This document shows, one piece after another, positions 7,669 to 14,542 of a DNA stretch of 16,555 bases (position 1 is the stretch's first letter; every line of letters starts with the position of its first letter). The translations under genes were made by a program, and so were the position numbers. This stretch comes from Lachnospiraceae bacterium (GTDB taxonomy: Bacteria; Bacillota; Clostridia; Lachnospirales; Lachnospiraceae). A model generated the notes under the pieces. It did no database searches. It saw only the letters and a program-made list of their open reading frames with translations, and was not told where the DNA came from. The stretch covers positions 1 through 16,555 of the forward strand of contig VSNJ01000088.1 of the NCBI GenBank assembly GCA_009774235.1, in the 5' to 3' direction.

Positions 7669-7699
7669 CCCAAACGGAAATACTTTTCGCCCATTTGGG
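7669..7699 (-). other. Leader hairpin upstream of the first arsR gene
   Basis: CCCAAA (7669-7674) and TTTGGG (7694-7699) can pair across a 19-base loop within the roughly 115-base leader of the minus-strand arsR transcript. The loop and its flank both contain TTTCGCCCA-like sequence. It has no T-run and no known riboswitch consensus; function unknown and possibly none. Confidence 0.3.
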
Positions 7700-7718
7700 A
7701 GGGAATGCTTTAGGGATA

Positions 7719-7747
7719 TTGACGTGTGCTTTTTTCTGTATTATACT
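7719..7747 (+). promoter_or_regulatory. Promoter of the HMA protein/P-type ATPase operon
   Basis: TTGACG (7719-7724), a 17-base spacer and TATACT (7742-7747). Transcription would start around 7754, at the left edge of the palindrome at 7755-7782. Its -10 overlaps the -10 of the opposing arsR promoter. Confidence 0.75.
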
Positions 7748-7768
7748 ACGGCTATAATGATTAAACAA
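7740..7768 (-). promoter_or_regulatory. Promoter of the arsR-araC operon
   Basis: On the minus strand TTGTTT (7768-7763), a 17-base spacer and TATAAT (7745-7740). The -35 lies inside the palindromic operator and the -10 overlaps the plus-strand -10 by four bases, so polymerase can occupy only one direction at a time. Confidence 0.6.
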
Positions 7769-7782
7769 GTACTTAATCATTA
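7755..7782. promoter_or_regulatory. ArsR/SmtB-type operator shared by both metal operons
   Basis: TAATGATTAA (7755-7764) and TTAATCATTA (7773-7782) are perfect 10-base inverted repeats around ACAAGTAC. An AT-rich imperfect palindrome of this size and form is the known binding site of ArsR/SmtB/CadC repressors. It covers the start of the plus-strand transcript and the -35 of the minus-strand promoter. Which of the two ArsR proteins binds cannot be told from sequence. Confidence 0.8.
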
Positions 7783-7821
7783 AATTTAAAAAAATAGAAA
7801 ATAGCAAGGAGGACTTTTCCA

Positions 7822-8040
7822 ATGAAAAAGACTTACAAGATTGAGGTAGACTGTGCCAATTGTGCAAATCTGATGGAGGATGCAGCCCGCAAGACCACCG
7901 GCGTACAGAGCGCAACCGTAAATTTTATGACACAGAAGATGATCGTGGAATTTGACGAGGGGCAGAAGCCAGAGGATGTTATGAAGAACGTGCTGGATGC
8001 CTGCAAGAAAGTGGAGCCTGACTGCGAAATTTTCCTTTAA
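7822..8040 (+). CDS. Stand-alone heavy-metal-associated (HMA) domain protein
   Basis: A 72-residue cytosolic protein consisting of one ferredoxin-like HMA domain. The metal-binding loop is VDCANCANLME with Cys11 and Cys14 (CxxC); the acidic Asp just before it is a feature of Zn/Cd/Pb-type rather than copper-type domains (family knowledge). The start ATG has AAGGAGG about ten bases upstream. It is the first gene of the operon, ahead of a P1B ATPase that lacks its own HMA domain, so it probably serves as the detached metal-delivery or sensing domain of that pump. A long-looped terminator-like hairpin between the two genes could adjust their ratio. Shares the ArsR operator. Confidence 0.88.
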   Translation: MKKTYKIEVDCANCANLMEDAARKTTGVQSATVNFMTQKMIVEFDEGQKPEDVMKNVLDACKKVEPDCEIFL

Positions 8041-8060
8041 GCGGCAGCAGCCAGTGATGG

Positions 8061-8143
8061 AATGACACCCTTAAAATGCACCGCTGCAATTTATACTGCA
8101 CATTAGGCAGAGTTACAGCCTTGCGTATAGGGGTGTCATTTTT
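8061..8143 (+). terminator. Long-looped terminator or attenuator between the HMA and ATPase genes
   Basis: A perfect 10-bp stem, AATGACACCC (8061-8070) with GGGTGTCATT (8131-8140), encloses 60 bases and runs into TTTTT. The loop can form at least one small internal stem (AGGC with GCCT at 8105-8121) and contains repeated CTGCA/TGCA words, so the whole may fold as a branched structure. It probably acts as a partial terminator that reduces ATPase relative to HMA protein. It matches no riboswitch consensus I know. The perfect ends also resemble a tiny inverted-repeat element. Confidence 0.55.
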
Positions 8144-8190
8144 ACCAATAACAATTAAACAATTAAGCATATTTTGAAAGGAGTTTTACT

Positions 8191-10206
8191 ATGCAGGAAT
8201 TAGTGATCAGCATACTGCTTACAGTGGTTGTCATAATGGCTGCTGTTCTTCTTATTTTTGTGGGCAGCCGGAAAGATGGCATGACAAAAAAGCAGCGGAT
8301 TATGATGGTCCGGATTTTAATCAGTGCCGGAATCTTACTGGCACTCCAATTTATTTCCGCAGAGATATTTGATACGGCTGATGGGTATTTATTCCCGTCC
8401 GCAGGAAGATGGCTTCGTTTTGGATGCTATCTGGTTGACTATATGATTATTGGATATGACATTCTGAGGAAAGCTGCAAAGGGCATTAAAAACCGTCAGG
8501 TATTTGACGAGAGCTTTCTGATGGCAGTGGCTACGATTGGAGCAATGGCTCTGGCTATTTATGAGAATGGAGAATATCTGGAAGCCATTGCCGTTATGCT
8601 ATTTTACCAGATTGGGGAGTGGTTTCAGGGTTATGCGGTTGGTAAGAGCCGCCGGAATATCAGCAACCTGATGGACATTCGTCCTGATTATGCAAATGTT
8701 GAGAGGAATGGAAAGTTAGAGCAGGTAGACCCGGATGAAGTAGGGATTGGCAGCGTAATTGTTGTTCAGCCGGGAGAGAAAGTGCCAATTGACGGGATTA
8801 TCGCTTGTGGTGCTTCCAGTCTAAATACCAGTGCATTGACTGGGGAAAGTCTTCCGAGGGAGGCAAAGGCTGGCGATGAAGTAATCAGTGGCTGTATCAG
8901 CATGACAGGCGTATTGAAGATACAGACCACCAAGGAGTTTGGGGAATCCACGGTCTCTAAGATTTTAGATTTAGTGGAAAACGCAAGTTCCCGCAAATCA
9001 AAATCAGAGGATTTTATCTCGAAGTTTGCAAAAATATATACTCCGGCTGTCTGCTATGCAGCATTGGCACTGGCATTCCTTCCTCCTGTTGTCCGTATGC
9101 TTTTTATGGGGCTGTCTGCCGGTTGGGGTGTCTGGATTTACCGTGCATTGACATTCCTTGTTATCAGCTGCCCTTGTGCACTTGTTATCAGTATTCCTTT
9201 AAGTTTCTTTGCAGGTATCGGAGGAGCAAGCAAGGAGGGTGTTTTGGTGAAAGGCTCCAATTATCTGGAAATCCTTTCCCAGACAAAATATGTTGTTTTT
9301 GACAAAACCGGAACCATGACAAAAGGTGTTTTTGAAGTAAATGGGATTCATCATTCTACCATAGAGAATGAAAAACTGTTGGAGTATGCGGCGTTTGCAG
9401 AGAGTGCATCCTCCCATCCCATCAGCAAGAGCTTACAACGGGCATACGGGAAAGAGATTGACAGAACCCGTGTATCGGATATACAGGAAACCAGTGGAAA
9501 CGGTGTGACTGCAAAAGTAGACGGCATGGAGGTTGCAGCTGGGAACGATAAACTGATGAAGCATTTAAATATTCCTTATCAGGACTGTCACCAGACCGGA
9601 ACAATTATCCACATGGCAATTAATGGGAAATATGCAGGGCATATCGTGATTTCTGATATTATTAAACCTCATTCTAAGGCGGCTATTGCGGAATTGAAGA
9701 AAGCGGGAGTAGATAAGACCGTTATGCTGACCGGAGATGCAAAGAAAGTGGCAAATCAGGTTGCTGCATCACTTGGGATTGATGAAGTTTACAGCGGACT
9801 TTTGCCAGCAGATAAGGTTGAAAAAGTGGAAGAACTTCTACGGGTTAAGTTGGGCAAGGCAAAGCTGGCATTTGTGGGTGATGGTATCAATGACGCTCCT
9901 GTGCTTTCCAGAGCGGATATTGGTATCGCTATGGGGGCGATGGGTTCCGATGCGGCAATCGAAGCAGCGGATATTGTTCTGATGGATGACGATCCGGTTA
10001 AGATTGCAAAAGCAATCAAGATTTCAAGGAAGTGTCTGAGGATTGTGTACCAGAATATTACGATGGCACTTGTTGTGAAATTTGCTTGTCTTGCATTAGG
10101 AGCTGTTGGTATTGCAAATATGTATCTGGCGATTTTTGCAGATGTAGGTGTTATGATTCTTGCTGTGCTGAACGCAATCCGTTGTCTGTTTGTGAAAAAA
10201 CTGTAA
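8191..10206 (+). CDS. P1B-type heavy-metal-exporting ATPase (Zn/Cd/Pb, CadA/ZntA-like)
   Basis: A 671-residue P-type ATPase that pumps metal ions out of the cytosol using ATP. All catalytic landmarks are present: TGES (217-220), the transmembrane metal site CPC (327-329), the phosphorylated aspartate in DKTGT (Asp371), the P1B-specific His-Pro (409-410), and GDGINDAP (563-570). The last helix carries DVG (651-653). CPC together with this Asp-x-Gly is the P1B-2 pattern, which points to Zn2+, Cd2+ or Pb2+ rather than copper. The usual N-terminal HMA domain is missing; the protein begins directly with membrane helices, and the 72-residue HMA protein just upstream probably supplies it. The second ArsR gene follows 16 bases after the stop codon. 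Confidence 0.95.
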   Translation: MQELVISILLTVVVIMAAVLLIFVGSRKDGMTKKQRIMMVRILISAGILLALQFISAEIFDTADGYLFPSAGRWLRFGCYLVDYMIIGYDILRKAAKGIKNRQVFDESFLMAVATIGAMALAIYENGEYLEAIAVMLFYQIGEWFQGYAVGKSRRNISNLMDIRPDYANVERNGKLEQVDPDEVGIGSVIVVQPGEKVPIDGIIACGASSLNTSALTGESLPREAKAGDEVISGCISMTGVLKIQTTKEFGESTVSKILDLVENASSRKSKSEDFISKFAKIYTPAVCYAALALAFLPPVVRMLFMGLSAGWGVWIYRALTFLVISCPCALVISIPLSFFAGIGGASKEGVLVKGSNYLEILSQTKYVVFDKTGTMTKGVFEVNGIHHSTIENEKLLEYAAFAESASSHPISKSLQRAYGKEIDRTRVSDIQETSGNGVTAKVDGMEVAAGNDKLMKHLNIPYQDCHQTGTIIHMAINGKYAGHIVISDIIKPHSKAAIAELKKAGVDKTVMLTGDAKKVANQVAASLGIDEVYSGLLPADKVEKVEELLRVKLGKAKLAFVGDGINDAPVLSRADIGIAMGAMGSDAAIEAADIVLMDDDPVKIAKAIKISRKCLRIVYQNITMALVVKFACLALGAVGIANMYLAIFADVGVMILAVLNAIRCLFVKKL

Positions 10207-10223
10207 GGAAGGAGGGGTTCCTT
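10205..10223 (+). promoter_or_regulatory. Hairpin presenting the ribosome binding site at the ATPase/arsR junction
   Basis: AAGGAA (10205-10210) pairs with TTCCTT (10218-10223). The loop is GGAGGGG, the ribosome binding site of the downstream arsR gene. The ATPase stop TAA lies in the left arm and the first base of the TTG start ends the right arm. Ribosomes finishing the ATPase would open it, so the two genes are probably translationally coupled. Confidence 0.5.
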
Positions 10224-10543
10224 TGGCCAGATATCAGGACAGTCAACTTTATGCAGGGTTGAGAGAAAGCAATCTGTACGTTTTAACTGAATTTTTCAAG
10301 ATGCTGGGAAACCCTGCCCGTATCCGTATCCTGCTTCTTTTAATGGAGCAGGATGCAAATGTCAGCGTTCTGGCAGAGCAGCTTGGAATGACCCCGTCTG
10401 CGGTGTCACACCAGTTAAATTTGCTGAAATCAAATAAACTGGTTAAACGGCGCAGGGATGGAAAAATGATATTTTATGCTTTAGCGGACGAGCATGTGGA
10501 GATGGTGATTGAAAAAGGGGCAGAGCATATTCGTGAACAGTGA
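10223..10543 (+). CDS. ArsR/SmtB-family zinc-type metalloregulator
   Basis: A 106-residue winged-helix repressor. The recognition helix lies in GMTPSAVSHQLNLLKSNKLV, followed by the wing RRRDGKMIFYAL. The C-terminal helix has Asp89, His91, His102 and Glu105 in the exact D-x-H-x10-H-x2-E spacing of the alpha5 site that senses zinc in SmtB, CzrA and ZiaR (established family knowledge). No cysteine is present in the chain. The start is TTG 10223, chosen because GGAGG is correctly placed and no ATG is available before the DNA-binding domain. It is the third gene of the efflux operon and would report cytosolic zinc, probably acting at the palindrome at 7755-7782. Confidence 0.93.
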   Translation: MARYQDSQLYAGLRESNLYVLTEFFKMLGNPARIRILLLLMEQDANVSVLAEQLGMTPSAVSHQLNLLKSNKLVKRRRDGKMIFYALADEHVEMVIEKGAEHIREQ

Positions 10544-10561
10544 AAAAGAGGTGACAATGAA

Positions 10562-10651
10562 ATGACAATGGATGATCTGAAGCCAAAACAGAATGCCTAT
10601 ATCCGCTCCGTAGGCTGAACAGGTGTAACCAGGCATCATTTACTGGATATG
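10562..10651 (+). pseudogene. feoA remnant (FeoA iron-transport accessory protein)
   Basis: ATG 10562 has GAGGTG eight bases upstream and reads MTMDDLKPKQNAYIRSVG, the usual opening of clostridial FeoA proteins, then TGA (10616-10618). The same frame continues as TGVTRHHLLDM, which fits the next FeoA segment, and similarity then stops. FeoA is a small SH3-like cytoplasmic protein that assists the FeoB ferrous-iron transporter. Only about 30 of some 75 residues remain, with an internal stop, and no feoB follows. It is probably the residue of an iron-transport operon once placed downstream of the ArsR gene. Confidence 0.65.
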
Positions 10652-10867
10652 TGCAATGGCTCTTTTTTAATTTTCAGGTAATTCATGAATTTCTTTATTT
10701 CTAAAATATAGAAATCAAACAAAATCTCCCAATGCACATAAAACCGTTTCTTTTTATTAGATAATCCCAACTGGAAATAAACCCGGTAAATCTGAAAAAT
10801 GAAGATATTTTACAAGACGCAGGAAAAAATAAGAGGTAAAATGGCTATTGACAAGGAGGTAATCCAT
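10652..10867. other. AT-rich intergenic stretch, no gene seen
   Basis: No open frame with a ribosome binding site. The only structure noted is a small inverted repeat, ATTTCTA with TAGAAAT, around 10695-10715. It separates the feoA remnant from the deleted araC gene and presumably contains the old promoter of the latter. Confidence 0.4.
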
Positions 10868-11308
10868 ATGAAGAAAGAAATAAAGACAGTGGTATATAAT
10901 GATGAATTGAGGATGGAGGCATACCGCTTTGATGGGATAGTACAGCCTTTTCCAAGCCATTTCCATGAGCATTATGTCATAGGGTTTGTGGAGAGCGGGG
11001 AGCGGGTGCTTTTCTGCCGTGACAGGAAATATGCCATAGATGAAAGATGCATCGTGCTTTTCAATCCGGGTGACAGCCATGCCTGCGTACAGAGTGATGA
11101 AGGGACGTTTGATTACCGGGGATTTAACATTTCAAAGGAAGTCATGCTTGATCTGGCAGAGGAGGTCACGGGGAAACGGGAGCTTCCGGGATTTTCAGAC
11201 CAGAGCCATTTTACAAATTATTTTAATCAGTTCATAGGGCTTGCGCCGGGTACTTACTGCGAAATATTCCCGAAAAAAGACGGGGACGGTGGGCAGCATG
11301 GGGAATAG
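10868..11308 (+). pseudogene. AraC-family regulator with an in-frame internal deletion
   Basis: ATG 10868 has AAGGAGG eight bases upstream. Residues 15 to 90 form a cupin sensing domain with the HFHEHYVIGFVESGER motif typical of AraC regulators. At about residue 106 the protein jumps straight into the last 35 residues of an AraC DNA-binding domain, beginning GFSDQSHFTNYFNQF. The hinge and the first helix-turn-helix, about 120 residues, are missing, and the 146-residue product is about half the normal length. The join stays in frame, so a stable truncated protein could be made, but specific DNA binding with one recognition helix is unlikely. It overlaps the start of the transporter fragment that follows by 11 bases. 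Confidence 0.8.
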
Positions 11309-11480
11309 GAGATCAGCTGGACATCTGGCGGCGCTGTTCACTATCATCATATGGGGGACAACATTCATATCCACCAAAGTTCTGCTCGTGGATTTCAGGC
11401 CAGTGGAAATTCTGTTTTTCCGCTTTGTCATGGGATTTGTGGCATTGCTTCTTGCCTGCCCGCACCGAATGAAAGGTGTT
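11298..11480 (+). pseudogene. EamA/DMT-family transporter, N-terminal fragment only
   Basis: ATG 11298 lies inside the 3' end of the araC remnant and starts a typical EamA opening, AALFTIIIWGTTFISTKVLL, followed by a second hydrophobic segment up to about base 11470. A full EamA exporter has ten helices and about 300 residues; only two helices remain. The frame then runs without a break into regulator-like sequence (11481-11555) and stops at TGA 11553-11555. The join is therefore a deletion that fused two neighbouring genes in frame. The product would not transport anything. Confidence 0.7.
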
Positions 11481-11843
11481 GGGGGCAGGCAGCCGGAAAC
11501 AGAGTATACGGTTGCTGGGCTTTCGGAAAAAGAAATGATTACAGAGGAAGATTGAGGAATAAGGGCGTACCCGTTATTTCCTTTTGATCCGTCAAGGAAT
11601 CTGGAAGTTTTTTATATTGAGTTTGATGCAAAGGTAACGCATTATTCCCTTCCCCATGTGGCGGGCGTGGAGGAATATATTTTGCCGGTGCAGGGGAATT
11701 TAAAAATGGTAATAGGTGGGAATGAAGTGTTTTTGCAGGAAAGGCAGTCCATACGGTTTGGGGCAGATATTTCCCATAAATACCATAATGTTTCAGATGA
11801 AGTGTGTAATGTTTACAACGTGATTTTTTATCCAGATAATTAA
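11481..11843 (+). pseudogene. XRE/cupin-type regulator remnant: N-terminus missing, in-frame stop
   Basis: Reading through TGA 11553-11555 gives ETEYTVAGLSEKEMITEED, stop, GIRAYPLFPFDPSRNLEVF, and then a complete cupin barrel with GVEEYILPVQGNLKMVIGG and HKYHNVSDEVCNVYNVIFYP. This is the C-terminal sensor half of the widespread HTH-XRE/cupin regulators. The N-terminal helix-turn-helix is absent, replaced by the transporter fragment upstream. An internal ATG at 11658 could start a 61-residue cupin piece, but it has no proper ribosome binding site. The family assignment comes from the order of motifs; the loss of function is clear from the stop and the missing domain. Confidence 0.65.
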
Positions 11844-11882
11844 AGGAGAAGAAATCTTCCAAAAAGCAGGAGGATTAGTAAA

Positions 11883-12058
11883 ATGTATAAGCTGAAACAG
11901 ATTAGTGAGAAATGTTCAAAGGATGTGGACTTGCCATGAATTTTGAACAGTATGTGTTAGTGGGCAATACAATACATTCTTACCTCTCATGGTTAAAAGA
12001 TACATGGAAAGCAGATGCTGTGTTTCGGGACAGTATGCTGCTGTGGCAGGGGATATAG
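11883..12058 (+). pseudogene. Two short frames, probably one broken gene of unknown function
   Basis: ATG 11883, with AGGAGG nine bases upstream, gives 18 residues (MYKLKQISEKCSKDVDLP). Its stop overlaps ATG 11936 as ATGA, and that frame gives 40 residues containing NFEQYVLVGNTIHSYLSW, ending at 12058. The two join naturally if one base was lost near 11936, so this is more likely one frameshifted gene than two peptides. I do not recognise the family. It lies between two other broken genes, which supports decay, but a small two-peptide operon cannot be excluded. Confidence 0.4.
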
Positions 12059-12068
12059 GAGGAGAGCA

Positions 12069-12219
12069 ATGGCAATAGAAAAGGTAAAGGCATATTTCAG
12101 GGAATATGGGATGGAGGAAAGGATTCAGGAATTTGACATATCCAGCGCAACGGTGGAACTTGCCGCCAAATGAGACCGTGCTAATTGTGACAGCAGGGGA
12201 TGCGAAGACCAACAATCCT
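12069..12219 (+). pseudogene. YbaK/EbsC-type aminoacyl-tRNA deacylase remnant
   Basis: ATG 12069 with AGGAGG upstream reads MAIEKVKAYFREYGMEER and on to SSATVELAAK, the normal N-terminus of clostridial YbaK/EbsC proteins, then TGA at 12171. From 12169, in another frame, ETVLIVTAGDAKTNNP follows, which fits a later strand of the same family. About 15 to 20 residues between the two pieces are missing, and everything after 12219 is gone. Intact members clear mischarged tRNA such as Cys-tRNA(Pro). This copy keeps roughly 50 of some 160 residues in two frames and cannot be functional. Confidence 0.7.
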
Positions 12220-12273
12220 AATATTTCAAATGGTGGTTTAGCATTGGGATGAAATAGTTAAATAATAATAAAT

Positions 12274-12303
12274 TTCACACCCAAAATTCCGTATTTGACA
12301 CCC
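12274..12303 (+). promoter_or_regulatory. LytTR-type direct-repeat binding site upstream of the response regulator gene
   Basis: TTCACACCC (12274-12282) and TTGACACCC (12295-12303) are direct repeats separated by 12 bases, a 21-base period. Pairs of 9-base direct repeats 12 to 13 bases apart are how LytTR regulators such as AgrA bind (established). It lies about 95 bases before the regulator start, and a very similar pair occurs at 14531-14560. Autoregulation is inference. Confidence 0.7.
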
Positions 12304-12396
12304 ATTCCAACAATACAGAAAAATAAAAAGCCGATATAAAAACGATAAGGCTTTTGCCTGTATATTTCAAAAAAGCGAAAGGAAATTGTTAAATCT

Positions 12397-13116
12397 ATGA
12401 AAATAGCGGTTTGTGATGATGATAAAGCGGCAAGGGAGCATATTGTTTCACTGGTAAAAGAGCAGATACAGGACGCAGAAATTATGACTTTTGCAACAGG
12501 GGAAGAAATGCTGGAAGTGCAAAGTACTTTTGATATTTCTTTTCTTGATGTGGAAATGAGGGAAATATCGGGAATGGATGTTGCAAATCATATCCGGCAG
12601 GAGGAACAGGGAAACACAAAAAGTATTATTATCTTTGTGACAGGCTATGAAAAATATATGAACAGCGCATTTGACGTGTCAGCATTCCATTATCTGTTAA
12701 AGCCCATTAATGAAGAAAAGTTCTGCAGTGTTTTTGGGCGTGCACTTGATGAGCTGTATGCAGTAATGGAACGGACAAAACGGTTTATTTTAGTAAGAAA
12801 CTCCGGCATACAGCAGAAAGTTTATTTAAAAGATATTTATTATATTGAGAGTGCAAATAAAAAAATTATTATCCACACAAAGATGGGTGTACTGGATAGT
12901 TATAGAAAAATGAACGAATTGGAGCAGATGACAGGCCGTGGTTTTTACCGTTGTCACAGGTGCTATCTTGTGAATATGGAGCAAATTGTTTCTTATAATG
13001 CTGATACAATCAAAGTTGTAAATGGAGATAAACTGATACTTGCGCAGAAGAAATATAACGATTTTATCAGACAGTATATGAAATATGCAAAAGATGGAGG
13101 GATTGTCAATGTATGA
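12397..13116 (+). CDS. LytTR-family response regulator (AgrA-like)
   Basis: A 239-residue two-domain regulator. Residues 1 to 120 form the receiver, with the acidic pocket Asp8/Asp9 in VCDDDK, the phosphorylated Asp51 in FLDVEM, and Lys102 in YLLKPI. Residues 135 to 235 form a LytTR DNA-binding domain with the usual YIESANKKIIIHT and FYRCHRCYLVNMEQI segments. It receives phosphate from the histidine kinase encoded next and overlapping by 8 bases. The start ATG has only a weak GAAAGGAAA site, rather far upstream. The paired repeats before it and before the two unknown genes downstream are its most likely targets. LytTR regulators usually control peptide signalling, bacteriocins or surface proteins. 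Confidence 0.93.
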   Translation: MKIAVCDDDKAAREHIVSLVKEQIQDAEIMTFATGEEMLEVQSTFDISFLDVEMREISGMDVANHIRQEEQGNTKSIIIFVTGYEKYMNSAFDVSAFHYLLKPINEEKFCSVFGRALDELYAVMERTKRFILVRNSGIQQKVYLKDIYYIESANKKIIIHTKMGVLDSYRKMNELEQMTGRGFYRCHRCYLVNMEQIVSYNADTIKVVNGDKLILAQKKYNDFIRQYMKYAKDGGIVNV

Positions 13117-14542
13117 AACAGGGCTGTCTGTTTCCATATACCTTGTAAATAGTATAGTGGGCAGTATTTATATGCAGAAATTTCTCAGGAAAAAGTATCA
13201 GAAAAAGATTGTCCTGTTTGCATGGACGGGTCTGTATTTCATTATCCAAAGTTTGGTATTTTATAGGATTGACCGCCTCAATCCGTTTAATGACCTTATG
13301 GGAGTGCTTGCGGATATAGTATTTATTTTACTTTTTCAAATGCTGTTGTATAACAAAGATTTCCTGAAACAGCTATTTGTGGCTGTTAGTTTTGTTGCAG
13401 GAAAAGAGATAATCAAATATATCATAGTGGTTATAAATTATGGCCAGGGTTGGATTATCAGTAAATTTTCAGTAGTTTTATTAAATAAGATAACTAATAT
13501 GAAAGAAGTTGAAATTTGGAGTTATGTTTTTGATATCACTAGAGGACTTGTCCTTGTTTTATTATATGCTTTACTTCTGAGCGTGTATTTCTCCATAATC
13601 AGCAGAAAATTTGTCAAAAAAGATTATCAGTTCCAGATACATGAATATGCTTTTTTAATACTTCCAGGCATTGCAACTTTATGTATTTCTATCACTCTAA
13701 AAACCCTGGTTTTTATTGTAGAAAATGGAATGACAATCATTATGTTTGAGAAAGTACCTGCAACTATGTTTTGGGTGCCTTTTATCTGTCTTTTGATGTT
13801 GGAGGTTGACATAGCTTCTGTCATACTTTTTCAAAAGTTGATACAGTTAGGCGAAGAAGAACGAAAGCGGTCCATATTGCAAAATCAAATGACGCAGATG
13901 CAGCGGGAGATTGAAGAAATTCAGGATATATATGCCGATATGAGAGGGCTTAGGCATGATATGAGAGGCCATTTAGAAAGTATAGCGGCAGTTATCAGGA
14001 GAAACTCTGGAAAAGACAGGGAGGAACTTGACAATTATATTGAAAAAATGGAGATAACAGCCAGCAGGTTAGACTTTGCATATAGGACAGGAAACCCGGT
14101 TACGGACGTTATCATACATCAAAAGAAACAGGAAGCGGAAAAGAAAAATATATCTTTTGAAGCAGATTTTATTTATCCTGATAAGCAGGAGATAGACGTT
14201 TACGATATAGGGATTGTGCTGAACAATGCACTGGAAAATGCAATCGAAGCAAGCAGTACGGCCAGAGGAAAGAAACGTATCAGTCTGCGTTCTTACATGA
14301 AAGGAAATTTGTTTTTTATTGAAGTGGAAAATGATTTTTCGGGTGAAATTATCTTTGATAGTGAAACGGGATTGCCGGCCAGCAGCAAAGAGGACAGGAA
14401 ACTTCATGGTTTAGGCATTGGGAATATACAAAGGTGCGCCAAAAAATATATGGGTGATATAGATATAACAATTCATGATATAGGGGATAGAAAGAAGTTT
14501 AATCTTACCATTATGATGTATGAAAAGTATTTCACACCCTAA
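13109..14542 (+). CDS. GHKL-type sensor histidine kinase (AgrC-like)
   Basis: A 477-residue membrane sensor. The first 245 residues hold about six hydrophobic segments, the layout of AgrC-type peptide sensors. A coiled stretch (248 to 275) leads to the phosphorylation box YADMRGLRHDMRGH with His283. The ATP-binding domain has the N box NNALENAIEAS (372-382) and the G box GLGIGN (434-439) of the GHKL family. I start at ATG 13109, where GGAGG lies eight bases upstream and the start overlaps the end of the regulator gene. No signal-peptide gene such as agrD is visible nearby, so the stimulus is unknown. Its last three codons and stop are also the first half of the second LytTR-type site. Confidence 0.92.
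   Translation: MYETGLSVSIYLVNSIVGSIYMQKFLRKKYQKKIVLFAWTGLYFIIQSLVFYRIDRLNPFNDLMGVLADIVFILLFQMLLYNKDFLKQLFVAVSFVAGKEIIKYIIVVINYGQGWIISKFSVVLLNKITNMKEVEIWSYVFDITRGLVLVLLYALLLSVYFSIISRKFVKKDYQFQIHEYAFLILPGIATLCISITLKTLVFIVENGMTIIMFEKVPATMFWVPFICLLMLEVDIASVILFQKLIQLGEEERKRSILQNQMTQMQREIEEIQDIYADMRGLRHDMRGHLESIAAVIRRNSGKDREELDNYIEKMEITASRLDFAYRTGNPVTDVIIHQKKQEAEKKNISFEADFIYPDKQEIDVYDIGIVLNNALENAIEASSTARGKKRISLRSYMKGNLFFIEVENDFSGEIIFDSETGLPASSKEDRKLHGLGIGNIQRCAKKYMGDIDITIHDIGDRKKFNLTIMMYEKYFTP

Noticed and set aside
7669..7699. Riboswitch in the arsR leader
   Set aside because: Only one 6-bp stem with a large loop; no known riboswitch core and no expression platform.
11936..12058. A stand-alone 40-residue peptide as a candidate autoinducer for the downstream kinase
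   Set aside because: It lacks the amphipathic leader and processing motif of AgrD-like peptides, there is no AgrB-type protease, and it fits better as the second half of a frameshifted gene.
10562..12173. In-frame TGA codons in the feoA-like, XRE/cupin-like and ybaK-like frames as possible selenocysteine or recoded stops
   Set aside because: No SECIS-like hairpin follows any of them, the positions are not cysteine-like sites in these families, and neighbouring deletions and frame changes point to decay.
8061..12303. The word TGACACCC shared by the long-looped hairpin at 8061 and the LytTR-type repeat at 12295
   Set aside because: Eight bases only, different spacing and no paired repeat at 8061; best explained by chance.
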